The notes: generated from the sequence alone by a model not told the origin. DNA of 64,000 nt from Narthecium ossifragum (GCA_963920575.1 OY986975.1:1382650-1446649); one strand, 5' to 3'. Counted from the stretch's first letter, positions 10,058 through 22,325 are shown. Made by a program: numbers and translations.

Positions 10058-13000
10058 GAGACCGGCGTATATCCTCGATGGAGGACTCAAGGGTTTAGGT
10101 TTAGGTGGGCTGAAGGAGGTTTGGAATCAATCGATAGCTTTTGAATGAAGCTTTCATGTTAACACGTGGATGATCAAAACCCGTTAACCTGCATGCTAAC
10201 TCAGCCAACACAGCATATGCATGCCGGTCGTGTACACAAAGAATCGGAAAATTATTGTTTAGTCTCTTTAGGGGACTTCATTTGCTGTATAGTCTCTTTG
10301 AGAGTTGGTAAGGCATTTAGTCTCTTTTTAGTGTTGTTAGGGTTGTTATGGAAACTTTCACGACCAAAATACCCTTGCTATTAATCACGGCGAAATCTCC
10401 TCATTAATTGCCATCGATAGCGATTTTTTCATTCCTGGGATTACGGGAATCGTGATATTAGCTATGGACGTTTCGTCTTCCTCAGTTAGATGGCCGTTGG
10501 AATTATTGTTCGTCGTCGTGGCTTCATTGGGTACTCTTTCTCTTGTGTTGCTTTCGCCTGAAGCCTGCGTCCCGGTTGGTATATTTCTTGCGTGGAGGTC
10601 GAGGGAGTCGCCTTCTTGTATCTTCATCAGGTATGTTGCGATGATATTATTCTGTGTTTTTTTCATGTGTATTCGAATGGTTACAGTGGTAGTGCACCCA
10701 TTCGCTGGTATTGTGGTAGTATAATGAGGAATCTGCCATAATACTGGTAATTACTTTGTTGTTAATTAATAGTTTATTGATAGTTTATTTTCATAATCTG
10801 TGATTATTATTGTAGTATTATGAGGAATCTGCCATAATACTAGTAGTTACTTCCCATTAAAATGGTAGTTACTTCTCCAAGTTAAGCATAATGGGAAGTA
10901 TCTACCAGCCAATACAAGTACTATAAATTGGTAGTTACTTCACCGAAGTTAAGCCATATGTACGTAGATATATTGGTAGTTACTCCCCAGTTATAGTTGG
11001 TAGTTAGCTCCCTTTGACTAGGAAGTAACTTCCAAGTATAATGGAACGTAACTACCTTTTGTAATGGAAAGTAACCACTAATTTCAGTCGGAAGTAACTA
11101 CTATATTAACTGGTAGTTACTTCCCCAAGTTAAGCCATATGTATGTATATAATTGGTGGTTATCCAACAGTTATATCTGGTAGTTACTTCCAGTTAATTA
11201 GGAAGTAACTACCAAGTATAATGGGACGTAACTACCTTTTGTAATGGAAAGTAACCACTAATTTCAATGGGAACTACTAAATTTCCATTTTGTGCAGGGT
11301 TGATAATGGATGAAAGATTGATGCTGATGTTCAGATATGCAAATGAGACTATAGTACGTGGTGTTGAAAGTGTACAGTCTTACCAATGTGCCGTTGGAAT
11401 TGTATGCAGTAAGTAGCCAAACTTGTCTGAGATAATGCGTGTTTATATTATTCGATACCTGAACACCCAAAGTATATTCTTGAATCTGAGTGTGATTATG
11501 GAAGCATGGTTTCAATTGCAAATTCATTACACATCCAACGATTAGCTGTAGATGTTTGGAGCAATGCTGAGATTATATGCGGCAGCAAGGTTGATGATGC
11601 TTTGTCATGCAGAGATTCACAGCATAGTGTAGATGATGATGATTTGCTTCCATCATTTTGTCACCATTCGAAGAAGGAATTGAAAACATTTGGATGAGGG
11701 AATGCTATTAATGATGTTGGCCAGAAATTTGTAGGTGGTGCTATAGAATTTTGGCTGTGTGTTTAGAAGCTAGTAGTAGAGTTTGGATGTGATTATGAGT
11801 ACGTGAAGAATACTGACAAGGTTGTTTCTGTGGAATGCTCACAGAAACTGTTGACTGGTTGTGAGTGGTTTGTTAAAGGTCGTCGGGAGCGTAGTAATGG
11901 CTTCTTTTATGTTAAGATGTTTAACAAAGTGCATACATGCTGATCGGGATGTCTATCTGTGAGACATAGACGGATGAATTCAGATCTTGTGGCCTGTTTG
12001 ATAGAGGATCAGGTGCGAATAAAGCCTAGCCTTCGTCCTATAGATGTTAAACACTCATTTCATTCCGACTATGGAGTGAGAATTTCATATGATACTACAT
12101 GGAAAGGTGTCGAAAAGGTGAGAAAGGATGTTCTGGGTGATGACGAAAGTTCATTTGAGTTGTTAAAATTGTATGCTCGTGATGTAGTCGACGCAAACTC
12201 AGGGTCTCATTTCATTGTGGAGGTCAACGAAGAAAATTGTCGTTTTAAGAGGTTGTTTGTAGCCATGAATGGGTGTATCGAAGGTTTTAATTTCTGTCCT
12301 CCATTGCTTTGTCTAGATGGCACCCACCTCAAGGGCAAATATAAGGGTCAACTATTGGCGGCCACTGGGAAAGACGGCAATGAAGGTTAGATATTGCTAA
12401 TTTATGGCACAATTGTTGATGCTAACCCAGGCAGTTATTTGGTAGTTACTTTCAAGTTAAATGGTAGTTACTTTCGCTTAATTGGTAGGTTCTTTACACT
12501 TAAATGGTAGTTACTATTTTGATTTGTTAATATTTGATATAATGGTAGTTAACTGCCATAACTGATAGTGTATTTTTCACCGGTAGTTACTACTCGCTAG
12601 TAGGTAATTTACATGAATTATTATATGAATTAGGTTCTTGCTTTTTATCTTGTGGTTACTATTTGATTGACATACTTATATAATTATTAATTTTGAATGT
12701 AATTTTTATTTTTCCATGATTGTTTGCATGTTTGTTCCATCTTGCTTTTGCAATTGTTGATTCGGAGAACGGGGAAAACTGGCTATGGTTCCTTGTTAAT
12801 CTTAAAGCGATTATCCGTACCTATCATATTATTACTTTCATATCAGATAGGAACTTAGGTCTTGTGAATTCGGTGCCAGAAATTTTTCCAAGTTGTTATC
12901 ATGCTTTTTGCCCTTTTCACTTGAAGCAAAATTTGAGAAGTTGTTTTAGTGGGAGACATTTCCATGGAGATTTTAAGGAGGCAATGGTTAATAGATTTTC

Positions 13001-14706
13001 TGCTTGCGCTTACGCTCCTACCGTTGATCTATTTGATATGAAAGTTCAAGAATTTTTGTATGAGGGAAAGAATATCGTGGAAAATTCCATGCAGACCTTG
13101 CCACCTGAGAGATATGCCAATGCCTATTTTAAGGTAACACCATCTCATAATTCAAGCTATATGGTATTTACTTTCAAGCATTGATATAGTTAACTGGTAC
13201 TTAGTCAATCTGTGATTAATTTTAAGTTATATGGCATATACCTTTTGTGTAAGTTGTAGTTGCTCTTCAGTTTAAACGATAGTTACTTTCCATCCATATG
13301 GTAGATACTTTCTCTTAATTGGTAGTTACTTCTTCACTTCTTCAATTACCTTGCATTTAAATGACAGTTAATTTTGAAATGAATTGGTAGTTACTTCTTC
13401 ACTTGTTGGTAGTTAATTCCCCATGTATTGGTAGTTACTTCCCTAGTTAATGGTAGTTACGTCCCTATTTGTACTGGTTCTTACTTCCACTTCATGTTGG
13501 TTGTTACATTTGAGTTAATATGGTAGTTACTACCAGTTTATTGGTAGTTACTTCAGCCAGTTATTATGGAAGTTACTTCCCATCAAAATGGTAGTTACTT
13601 TACATTATACTGGTAGTCACTTTTCATTTATTCTAGTACTTACTACCTAGTATAAATTGGTAGTTACTTCTTCATGTGTACACACTTAAGTGTTCATGTA
13701 TACGTAATTTCTCATTTTAAACTGTTATTTACTTCTTCACTTACTGGTAGTTACTTCCCCATGTATTGGTAGGTAATTGGTAGCTACTTTGCACTTAAAT
13801 AGTAGCTACTTTGCACTTAAATAGTAGCTACTTTGCACTTAATGGTAGTTATTTTACACTTAAATGGTAGGTACTCTCCACTTAAATGGAAGTTACTTTA
13901 ACAGTAAAATGGTAGTTACTTTTCTCTTGACTGGTGCAGTTAAACGGTAGTTGCTTTCGAGTTTCTAGCAGTGCTCATTGTCACCTAATAGTTACTTCAG
14001 TTTTGACTGGTTGTCATTTATTTATGCCAATTTTTTTTCAAGGCAATAGATATGGGCTGATGTGCTCAAATGCAGCAGAATAATTCAACTCGTGGATTCT
14101 TGAAGAAAGGAACCTACCTATCACAAAATTGGTTGATGTGATTAGGAGTAGACTGATGCAGCAGATACCAAGTAAGTACAATTGTTGAAATTGAGATTTT
14201 CAATTCAGTGGCTTGTTTATATATTTTATTTTGCATTCTAAAAGTAGTTTCAAATATATTACTTAACAATCAGTTTGTTAATGCAGATAGGAGTGAGGAT
14301 TGCAAGAGTTTCAGGTCGCAAATATGTCCTGTTATCGATCATAAGATGAAAGTAGCATTTGACGAAGGGAGGTCTTGGTTTGTTAGCAACTCGACTCCGA
14401 CGCTGTTTGAGGTTGACTTTGTCCCATCGGTTTCTGTTGATATTGGCAATAGGACTTGCTCATGCTGTCAGTGGCAGATTAATGGTATACCTTGCTCGCA
14501 TGCGATGGCTTGCATAATGACGACAAGGAAAGAACTAAGCTCCTTTGTGGATCATTATTTCCATACGTCATTTTATTCTAGGCTAAATTACCTTTTTGGT
14601 CCATGTAATTTCAGCTTAATGTTTATGTGGTCCCTATAGTTCTAATTTGACCAATTTCACCCCTATAATTTCCAATTTTTGCCAATCCAGGCCTCACCCT
14701 CGATTG

Positions 14707-15420
14707 CCGTCAGAAGATCCAATGACGCCGTTGGTCAACGTTGCCATGTGTACGGTCATTGCCACGTGTACAGTCGTGGCCAAGTTCGTCATGTTCGACC
14801 GCACCGACACTGGCCCGTCCAACCTCTGGCTCCCCTCCTACCTCTGCGCCACCAACCCCTCCGGCGACTGCATCGCCTACTTCCTCCTCTATGACCACCT
14901 CACCTTGTCCGTAACCCCAGTGCCCCTCCTCTCCGACCCTTGGTGCTCCTCCGCCACCCTCCTCCCCAACGGCTCCCTCATCCAGTCCGGCGGCTTCAAG
15001 GACGGCGACCGTACCCTCTGCTCCATCTCTTCCATCTCCACCCAATGGAATGAGCTCCCGGGATACCTCTCTTCCCGCCGGTGGTACGCCTTCGACCAGC
15101 TCCTCCCCGATGGCCGCGTCATCATTCTTGGCGGACACCGCCAGTTCTCTTCTTTCCTCGGGATCCAATCCACCCTGCTGCCAGCACCGTCTTCCCATTC
15201 TTTCTCGCCACCCACGACCCCCAGGCTGAGGAGATGCTGAGCCCGCGCGAGATGGGCGGTCGAGGAGATGCTGAGCCCGCGCGAGATGGGCGACATGGTC
15301 CTCCTTCCCACTTGCGATGTCATCCTCCTCAACGGCGTCGCCGCCGGCACCGCGGGGTGGGAGCTCGCCACCGACCCAGCTACCACCCCCGGTCCTCTAC
15401 TGCCCTAGGACCGAAGCCGG
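14707..15420 (+). pseudogene. Captured glyoxal oxidase (GLOX) fragment
   Basis: The plus-strand frame reads FDRTDTGPSNLWLP, then DCIAYFLLYD, WCSSATLLPNGSLIQSGG, FKDGDR, ELPGYLSSRRWYAFDQ and LLPDGRVIILGG. These are the conserved blocks of plant glyoxal oxidases in the N-terminal half of the propeller. After a break near 15180 a later block follows, MGDMVLLPTCDVILLNG and AAGTAGWELATDP (about 15288-15390). A 36-bp duplication of the SPREMG coding stretch lies just before it. The middle of the gene is missing, frames shift, and there is no signal peptide. Intact family members are extracellular copper radical oxidases; this piece cannot be one. Confidence 0.85.
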
Positions 15421-15599
15421 AACACCCCGGTCCTCTCTGCGGCGCCGGGGAAGTCCGATGCCATCCGATGCCGATCTCGCAGCAAATGGGGGAGCGCGGC
15501 TGCGATTCGCTTTTCTCCGACGACATGCAGGCAGAAGGAGGCGGCGATGGAGCGGTGGGGGCGCCGCATGGGGCTAAGGAGCACGGGAAGATGAGCGGC

Positions 15600-16330
15600 G
15601 GTGGCGGTGCTCATGCTAAGCGCGTGCGGGAGGGAAATGGCGGGATTGCCTCCCAAGGCGGAGCTCGCAGGGGCGCTCTGGTTCGCCATCAAGCTCTGCG
15701 GCGGCTGTACCGGTGAGGGGAAGGGCGGGGGCACGTGCGAGGAGGCGCTGAAGAGCCTAGAGGCCTGCTCGCAAGTGCTCGGGGGCGGTGGTGGTGGAGG
15801 AAGAGGAGGGCTGGGTGGACAGTGGAGAGCAACACCGCCGTGATAGCTGGGTCGGCAGCGGGGGGCGGCGTCGTCGCGCTTGCGTTCTGGTTGCTGTTCT
15901 GGATGTGCAAGCGTCAGAAGAAGCGGACGAGGGACTCCGGCGCCAGTGACGGGCCTTCCGGCTGGCTGCTGCTCTCGCTGTATGGTAACTCTCATTCGAC
16001 GGGGTCGGCCAAGACGAACACCACCGGGAGCTACGCGCCTTCTTTGCCGTCTAACCTCCGCCGCCACTTCTCCTTCGCCAAAATTGAGGCTGCCACCAAT
16101 GGCTTTGATGAGGCTTTGCTTCTTGGGGTCGGTGGATTCGGGAAGGTCTATAGAGGCGATATCGATGGTGGGTCGATGAAGGTGGCGATCAAGAGCGGGA
16201 ATTCTTTATCTGAGCAAGGAGTGCATGAGTTCCAGACTGAGATTGAGATGTTATCCGAGCTCCGGTACCGCCACCTGTGTCTCTTATTGGCTACTGTGAG
16301 GAGAACAGGGAGGTTGGGTAACGGGAGAGG
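15600..16330 (+). pseudogene. Captured FERONIA-like receptor kinase fragment
   Basis: From about 15835 the frame reads a hydrophobic membrane span (AVIAGSAAGGGVVALAFWLL) and a basic stop-transfer CKRQKKR, then SLPSNLRRHFSF, IEAATNGFDEALLLGVGGFG, KVYRGDIDGG, VAIK and EQGVHEFQTEIEMLSELRYR. This is the membrane span plus kinase subdomains I-III as in CrRLK1L (FERONIA-type) kinases, with the glycine loop and the VAIK lysine. Just after HL one base appears deleted, so the LIGYCEEN block falls out of frame, and the capture ends soon after. The 15600-15830 part precedes the membrane span and was not recognised. Confidence 0.85.
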
Positions 16331-17512
16331 GAAGTTTGGTCACGTGAGACTCACGTGACCAACGGTGCCGTTGGCCTCGCTGACGGCAGATGAGGGCGAG
16401 GACCACATTGACACGAAATTGAAAGTATAGGGATCAAATTGGCCAAATTAGAAATATAGGGACGTAATAAACATTACAATGAAATTACAGGGACCAAAAA
16501 GGTAATTTAGCCTTTATTCTAAGAGTTACTCTTTTCCAATTTATCCAGTTCCAACGATGGGCAAGCCAGATCATGCTACTAGTGATGAAGTTGTTTTGCC
16601 ACTTTTATCTCGGAGGCCCCCTGGAAGGCCGAAGAAGAAGAAGATCAAGTCCACTGGAGAATATGTTAGAAGCATTGTATGTGGTCGATGTGGCCGTGAG
16701 GGTCATCATAATAGGAAGTCATGCAAGGAACCCCTTAAATAGTCGTTTGTTGTCATGCAGTAATGTGTCTTATTCTTCAGCTACTGTTCAGTAAAAGCCA
16801 TACTGTAATAGATTGTAGCTACTTTCGTGTCTTACTTAACTAAATTACATTGCAGTTAAATGGCAGTTAATTTTTGAAAGTAATTGGTAGTTATTTCTTC
16901 TCCTGCTGGTAATTAATTCTCCATGTATTGGTAGTTATTTCCTCTTTATAATGGTAGTTACTTCCCCATGTATTGGTAGTTACTTCCCAGTTTAATGGTA
17001 GTTACTTCCCCATTTATATTGGTGCTTACTTCCCCATTTATTCTGGTGATTACTTCCCCAATAAAATTGGTAAGTACTTACCAAAACACAGGGAAGTAAG
17101 TACCAGTATAAAAGCGTGGAAATAATCATTTGGGCTACATGTAAATAATACAGGTAGTAACTACCACAATATTGGTAGTTACTTCCGATTTAATCTCAAT
17201 GTGTACTTACTTCTTCAGCTTAATATGGTGCTTACTTCTTCATGTGTACATACTTCCTCAGTTTATTCTGGTAGTTACTTCTTCACAAAATGGGTAGTTA
17301 CAACACAGTTTAATGGTAGTAACTTCCCCATTCAACGTGCTGACAGTAATTCCAATGTGTACATTTGTATCTGTAAAGTCATGTATTACATCGATTGATT
17401 TACATACAAGATGTTTAACTGTACATTCTTGGGCGACAACAAGGAATCATGACTTTGGAAAATTTCATAATTACATGCAATACCGAAATAATTTTTTTTG
17501 TGGCAACATGTT

Positions 17513-20500
17513 TCATCTGTGCATTAGTAAATTATCGATAAGCTGCCCCTTGAATTGATTGATTCCTTCCTCTGTAATTTTCCTTGGATGTCGATGATGA
17601 ATTGCTATCTCACGCATGAAGTAGCAGGCATACATGGAGCAGTCATTCCTGTGCCATGATTTTGGGGACAAAATTAAGATTTGAACTGCTTTGATCATGT
17701 AATATTAAATAATGATTGAATTTTTCCAAAAAAAACCATTGGTGAAGTGTGTCTTACGAGTCAGGGCCTTGTTGGGGAGTATTCTGATAGCTGACAATAG
17801 GCTTTTTGGTTCCTTGCGTTGGAAGTAATTCATCCTCTATTAAATCCTTCTGTGATGAAACAAAGTGAAAATGTTAGACATCATTTCCAGTCAGGTAATA
17901 AAGCATTAACATTTGCTTTGTATTCTTAAAAAAAGGGATCATAAAGCATAGTCAGGTCATAAATCATTACATTATTTGATAGAGATCATAAAACATTACC
18001 ATTTGCTTCGCATCCTTAAAAAAAGAGTCTTTCCTGCCTCTACCCCTAGGCTTCATTGAGTTGTAGAAAGTTCATTTCTCATCCTCAATGTTGTACACCA
18101 ATAGTGTCCAATGGAAAGGTGTTTTGTCTTCTGTCTTGTAGCCCGTTGACAGTATTGGGAAGAGAACATGCATCTTTCCTTTCTTAATTGCTTGCAGATA
18201 TTTGTCAAAAGTTCTGACTACAATGTCATCATTGTAATCAAGGACTAGCATGCTCTGTGGATGAAAGAATAACATAGTAAGCTATGAGAATAATTCAATG
18301 AGTTAAGTGTGGATACGACTTACCCAACAATATCCTTCAATGAAGCAAGAATTTCCATCAAATTTAGGATCCATAGTCAACGCCTTTGTATACGCATCGA
18401 CAACCTATGCAATGAATTGTAGTTAATTGAAATTAACTACCAATTATCAAGGGAAGTAAGTGCCATTAAACAGGGAAGTAACTATGATTTACGTGCCCAA
18501 TTAAAGGTTGTGCTATGTAGGTGAAGTAACTACTAATAATATGCAAAATAACTAACTACTGTTCACAGTTCATTCACGAAATATCTGTCATATATTGGGA
18601 AGTAACTACTAGTCTATATTGGAAGTAACTACCAATCTAAAGTGGGAAGTAACTACCAGTCTAAAGTGGGAAGTAACTACCAATCTATGGTGAAAAGTAA
18701 CTACCAATCTATGGTGAAAAGTAATTACAAGACTAAAGTGGAAAGTAACTTCCAGTCTATTGTGGAAAGAAACTAACACTTTAAGCTGGAAAGTAACTAG
18801 TAGTTGAACTGTAATCTATCTATGAGTTAAATTGAAAGTAGCTGCTAGTTTACTGGGAAGTAACTACTAGTCTATATTGGAAGTAACTACCAATATAAAG
18901 TGGAAGTAACTACTAACTATAACTAGGAAGTAACTACTACTAGTCTATATTGGAAGTAGCTGCTGTTTATTTGGGGGGAAGTAACTACCAACATTATGGA
19001 CAAGTAATTAAATGCTTATCTCAGTTAGGTGCGAAGTAACTGTCATAGATTGGAAAGTAACTACCAGTTTATAGTGGAAAGTAACTACGTGGTTACATAC
19101 CTGCACTGATATGTACTGGTTTTTCATCATGGAGATTATCATCTCGACGTCTATCCATGTGAATGGATCATTCGCGTCTCTCCAAATAGGTGCACTTCAT
19201 TAAAATACAGGTAATAGTAAATGTCATGTCAGAGATGAATTCCTTGAATATTGATAGTAGGAAATAGAATGAATATAAAATAATTGGTAAGTAATTTACT
19301 GCAATCCTTTCTCTGCAAGCAATGTCTTTATTCTATTGAAGGCCTCATCACTTATGTACTTGCCGCATCCGTACTTTTGTTTGTTTTGGAGTTTTATAAG
19401 TTCTTCAGGTGGCACTTCAATATCTTCATTCTCCAAATCCAATAACTTGAAATTCGGCATTGCAAGTTCCGAGATCACCTTCTTTACTCTTTTTAGTTCT
19501 TCAGGTGTACTGTACTTGTAATCATCATTCCTTGCTGGTTTCCTCTTCTTCTCCTTTATATCTCACACCATTGAATGTTGATATTGAATGATCTCGAGGC
19601 CATGTGTAATTTTTTCCATTTAGTTTTTCTGGGTAATCTCATGCACATCAGCTTCTTCAAGGATCTCTTGATGCCTTTGCAATTGATTATCTATTTGAGC
19701 CTTTAGTGCTGCAATCTCTCTTTGCATGTCTTTTTTTTCCTCTATTAGTTTTCTATTCTGCAAATTGGTCAATGATAACCTGTTACTGAGATCATTGCCC
19801 TTTATCTTCTGCCTTGTAATCTCATTTTCCATTTGTTTAATCTTCTTGTTTGCATCTTTGAGGTTTTTTACTAGATCTGAGGTGTCAACAGAGAGTGGGA
19901 CCTCGTATGTTGCAGTCTTGTTGAGTTTGATTTCACGCTCCAGTTGGGCATTGGACACGAGCAATTCATTAATCTGAAATTTTAATTCCGCAGAAGCCTT
20001 TTGCAGAGCTCTGTTCTCATCTTGAATTGCGTCGCTGTCCTTTTTTAAATCTTCAGTGTACAAAAGGAGGGCATCCCTCTCAGCTGTGGTAGCACGTAGT
20101 ACCACCAACTCTTCATTCAGCTTTGCATTAGCTGCTTCCAGCTCAATGTTATTCTGTTTTGTTGATCCCAAATATTCATTTGAAGATGCTAGTTCCCTCT
20201 CTAGGGAGGCAATTTTCGACTGCAATTCGTTAATCATATCTTCTCTTGGCTGATCTTCATTCACGGCAATCTTCAACGAAGATATAAAAACTTTCTTTAT
20301 ATGAAAATGAACTATCAAAGTATGAAAAGTAACTACTACGCTCTGGGAAACTAACATAGTAACTACCACATGTATATATGTTTAAAGTAACTACCGCATA
20401 TTTGTAAAGTAAATACCATATGATTGGAAGTAGTTAGCAAATTATTTTGGGAAGTAATCACAAGTACAAATAGGAAGTAACTATCGATTTAACTAGGAAG

Positions 20501-21077
20501 TATCTACCAATATACGATGTGACATAACTACAATTTGTAATGGAAACTAACTACTAATTTCAATGGGAAGTAACAACCGTAATAGAAAAGTAACTACACC
20601 ATCAAGTGGTAGTTACTTCCCAGTTATAGTTGGTAGTTACTTCCTTTAACTAGGAAATAAAACTAGGAAGTAACTACCAAATATGATTGGACGTAACTAC
20701 CAGTTGTAATGAAAAGTAAATATTAATTTCGGAGGGAAGTGATTTCCATAATAGAAAGTAACTACCATATTAGAAAAATAACTACATCATCAAGTGGTAG
20801 TTACTTCCTAGTTATAGTTGGTAGTTACTTCCAGTTAACTATGAAGTAACTACCAATTGGTAGTTACTATAAGTCATAATGGGAAGTAACTATCAAAGTA
20901 ACTAGGACGTCACTACTAGTTTAACTAGAAAGTTATGTCCATCATAGAAGTAACTACCAGAATTCAAGGCAATGCTATATTTAAGGAATTTATAAGCTAT
21001 CATTCTTTAACTATGTACCTTGGTGGAGTTGTTGTTATTGTCTCCAACATCCATGTCATTTTGTTCCAACTCAACCT
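17513..21077 (-). pseudogene. Ulp1-like (C48) protease of the MULE, degenerate
   Basis: Minus-strand exons in order: a short acidic exon (about 21077-21017); a long coiled coil (about 20270-19620, ELQSKIASLERELASSN onward); a linker with PPEELIKLQNKQKYG (19478-19296); IWRDANDPFTWIDVEMIISM (about 19190-19105); VVDAYTKALTMDPKFDG (about 18405-18325); the block with the catalytic His, PFHWTLLVYNIEDEK (18275-18072); a short exon near 17855; and the block with the catalytic Cys, NDCSMYACYFMREIA (17698-17513). Two in-frame stops separate the coiled coil from the linker (after EITQKN and after QYQHSMV), unless unseen introns remove them. The family cleaves SUMO-like conjugates; its role in MULEs is unknown. 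Confidence 0.8.
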
Positions 21078-21740
21078 GCATTTGAAATACGATTGGATGA
21101 CATTTTAAAGATGATTTTGAATTTGATTTTGAGGATAAAATTGCAAGGAAGGTATACCCATACATTTTGATTATGTGATTGTGTATAAATTATAATGGAA
21201 AGTAACTACCAGTTCAACTAGGAAGTTACTACCAATAATAATGGGAAGTAACTACCAATCATATTAGGTAGTTACCACGAAATAACTACCAATTTAATAG
21301 TAGTTACTTCCTGATTAAACGATGAATTAAAAATAAACTAACTACCATTTAACTAGGAAGTTACTACCAATTAAAATGGAAAGTAACTACCATCTAACCA
21401 CCTAATAACTACCATAGATAAGGGAAGTACCTATCAATTATCAAGGAAAGTAACTACCATTAAATTGGGGAAGTAACTACCACTTCAAATGTGAAGTAAC
21501 TACCATCATAAAAGTATTTTCATAATAGTGGAAAAGTAACTACCAAGATATGAAGTAACCACCAAGGGAAGTAACAACAAGGGATTTTTGGGAAGAAACT
21601 TTCAATGAATTGAAAGTGGGAAGTAACTACAATATAGTCCGATAAAAAACCCTAGATACGCCACCCATAACCCTAGATTCGCAAACAATAAATCTTGTAC
21701 AATAATCGAAAAGTAACTACTGAAAATCTCCATTTGTTAT
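18420..21740. repeat. AAGTAACTACC arrays, protease half
   Basis: The motif fills 18420-19110 and 20300-21740, mostly reading AAGTAACTACC on the plus strand. This is GGTAGTTACTT on the minus strand, the sense strand of the protease. Orientation therefore follows transcription in both halves of the element, with a minority of reversed copies. Confidence 0.88.
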
Positions 21741-22325
21741 TGCATTTTAAAAAAAAAGGAGGAAAAATGATAAAAAAAAACCGTACCCTTTCACCATTTT
21801 GAGAGGTTTTGGGCGACTGGAGGCGAATGATGGGAAGAACGCCGGCGATAAGAAGCTCTCTCGGATAGTTTAGGTTTTACTGGTCGGACGACGGCGACGG
21901 AATAGGTGAGACGGCAAAAATCGTGGGTAGAAAGGGTGGTGCGCGTTGGAAATGGGAGGGGCGAGCTTTTATTGGAAATAAATTTAGAATTTTTTGGAAA
22001 TAACGTAACAGGCGGCCTGCGTGGCTGTAATTACGATAATGAGAATGTTTAGGGGTAATTTAGTCTTTTATTGATATTGTTGGTAGTAAAACACTTAAGA
22101 AGTGTTATAGGAGACTAAATGACAAGAAGGGTCACTTAAAAGACTAAACAACAAATCCCCCAAAACTTTATCTTACTTTGCATCTTCCTAGCTATTATCA
22201 TCAACTCATCAAAATAAAACTTAAACACGTACATATGTAATTCGTTAAGAGACATAAATTCACGTTTAAAACTTGTATAACTTGATCATACTCACAAGAA
22301 AAAAACAAGGACAGACGACTCTTAC

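Larger units (their letters stand above)
14581..16512. mobile_element. Pack-MULE 1 (captures two genes)
   Basis: Long inverted ends begin GGCTAAATTACCTTTTTGG on the left, and the same on the reverse strand at the right; similarity extends for about 170 bp. A perfect 9-bp duplication TTTATTCTA lies at 14572-14580 and 16513-16521. The element has no transposase. Its GC-rich interior holds fragments of two unrelated genes in the same orientation, a glyoxal oxidase and a CrRLK1L-type receptor kinase. It inserted into the transposase of the older MULE. Confidence 0.93.
11306..16742 (+). pseudogene. MULE transposase (MURA type), degenerate
   Basis: Recognisable blocks in order: an N-terminal MuDR-like region (11306-11950); a region containing CLDGTHLKGKYKGQLL near 12320-12350, with the first catalytic Asp; ITFISDRNLGL near 12833, with the second; FCPFHLKQNLRSC; a SWIM zinc finger CSCCQWQINGIPCSHA near 14457; and a C-terminal CCHC knuckle CGRCGREGHHNRKSC near 16682, preceded by a PPGRPKKKK basic stretch. 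Introns separate the blocks. The gene is broken by in-frame stops at about 11695, 11765 and 11940, and a Pack-MULE splits the exon after FYS. Removing that insertion restores the frame (FYSKSYSFPIYP). It would have catalysed transposition in the nucleus. Confidence 0.88.
10740..17340. repeat. GGTAGTTACTT arrays, transposase half
   Basis: The 11-base motif and one-base variants fill 10750-11280 (both orientations), 12420-12600, 13140-14010 and 16860-17340. Apart from the first block most read GGTAGTTACTT on the plus strand, the sense strand of the transposase. Spacing is irregular, about 15-35 bp. The recognisable exons lie between the blocks. Confidence 0.88.
10246..22161. mobile_element. KI (Kaonashi)-type MULE, about 11.9 kb
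   Basis: The element interrupts a sequence that is continuous in units A (about 337) and C (about 31770), GTGTACACAAAAACTTATC. Its inverted ends share TTGTTTAGTCT and TCATTTAGTCTC-like blocks. The target duplication is not clean (CAAA on both sides). It carries a transposase on the plus strand and an Ulp1-like cysteine protease on the minus strand, arranged convergently; this pairing is known from Kaonashi MULEs of plants. Both genes are damaged. A 1.9-kb Pack-MULE sits inside the transposase. The introns and flanks are filled with GGTAGTTACTT repeats. The outer borders may be off by a few bases. Confidence 0.82.

Noticed and set aside
14710..15386. Antisense frames over the glyoxal oxidase fragment
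   Set aside because: GC-rich shadow frames of a captured coding sequence; the plus strand carries the family motifs.
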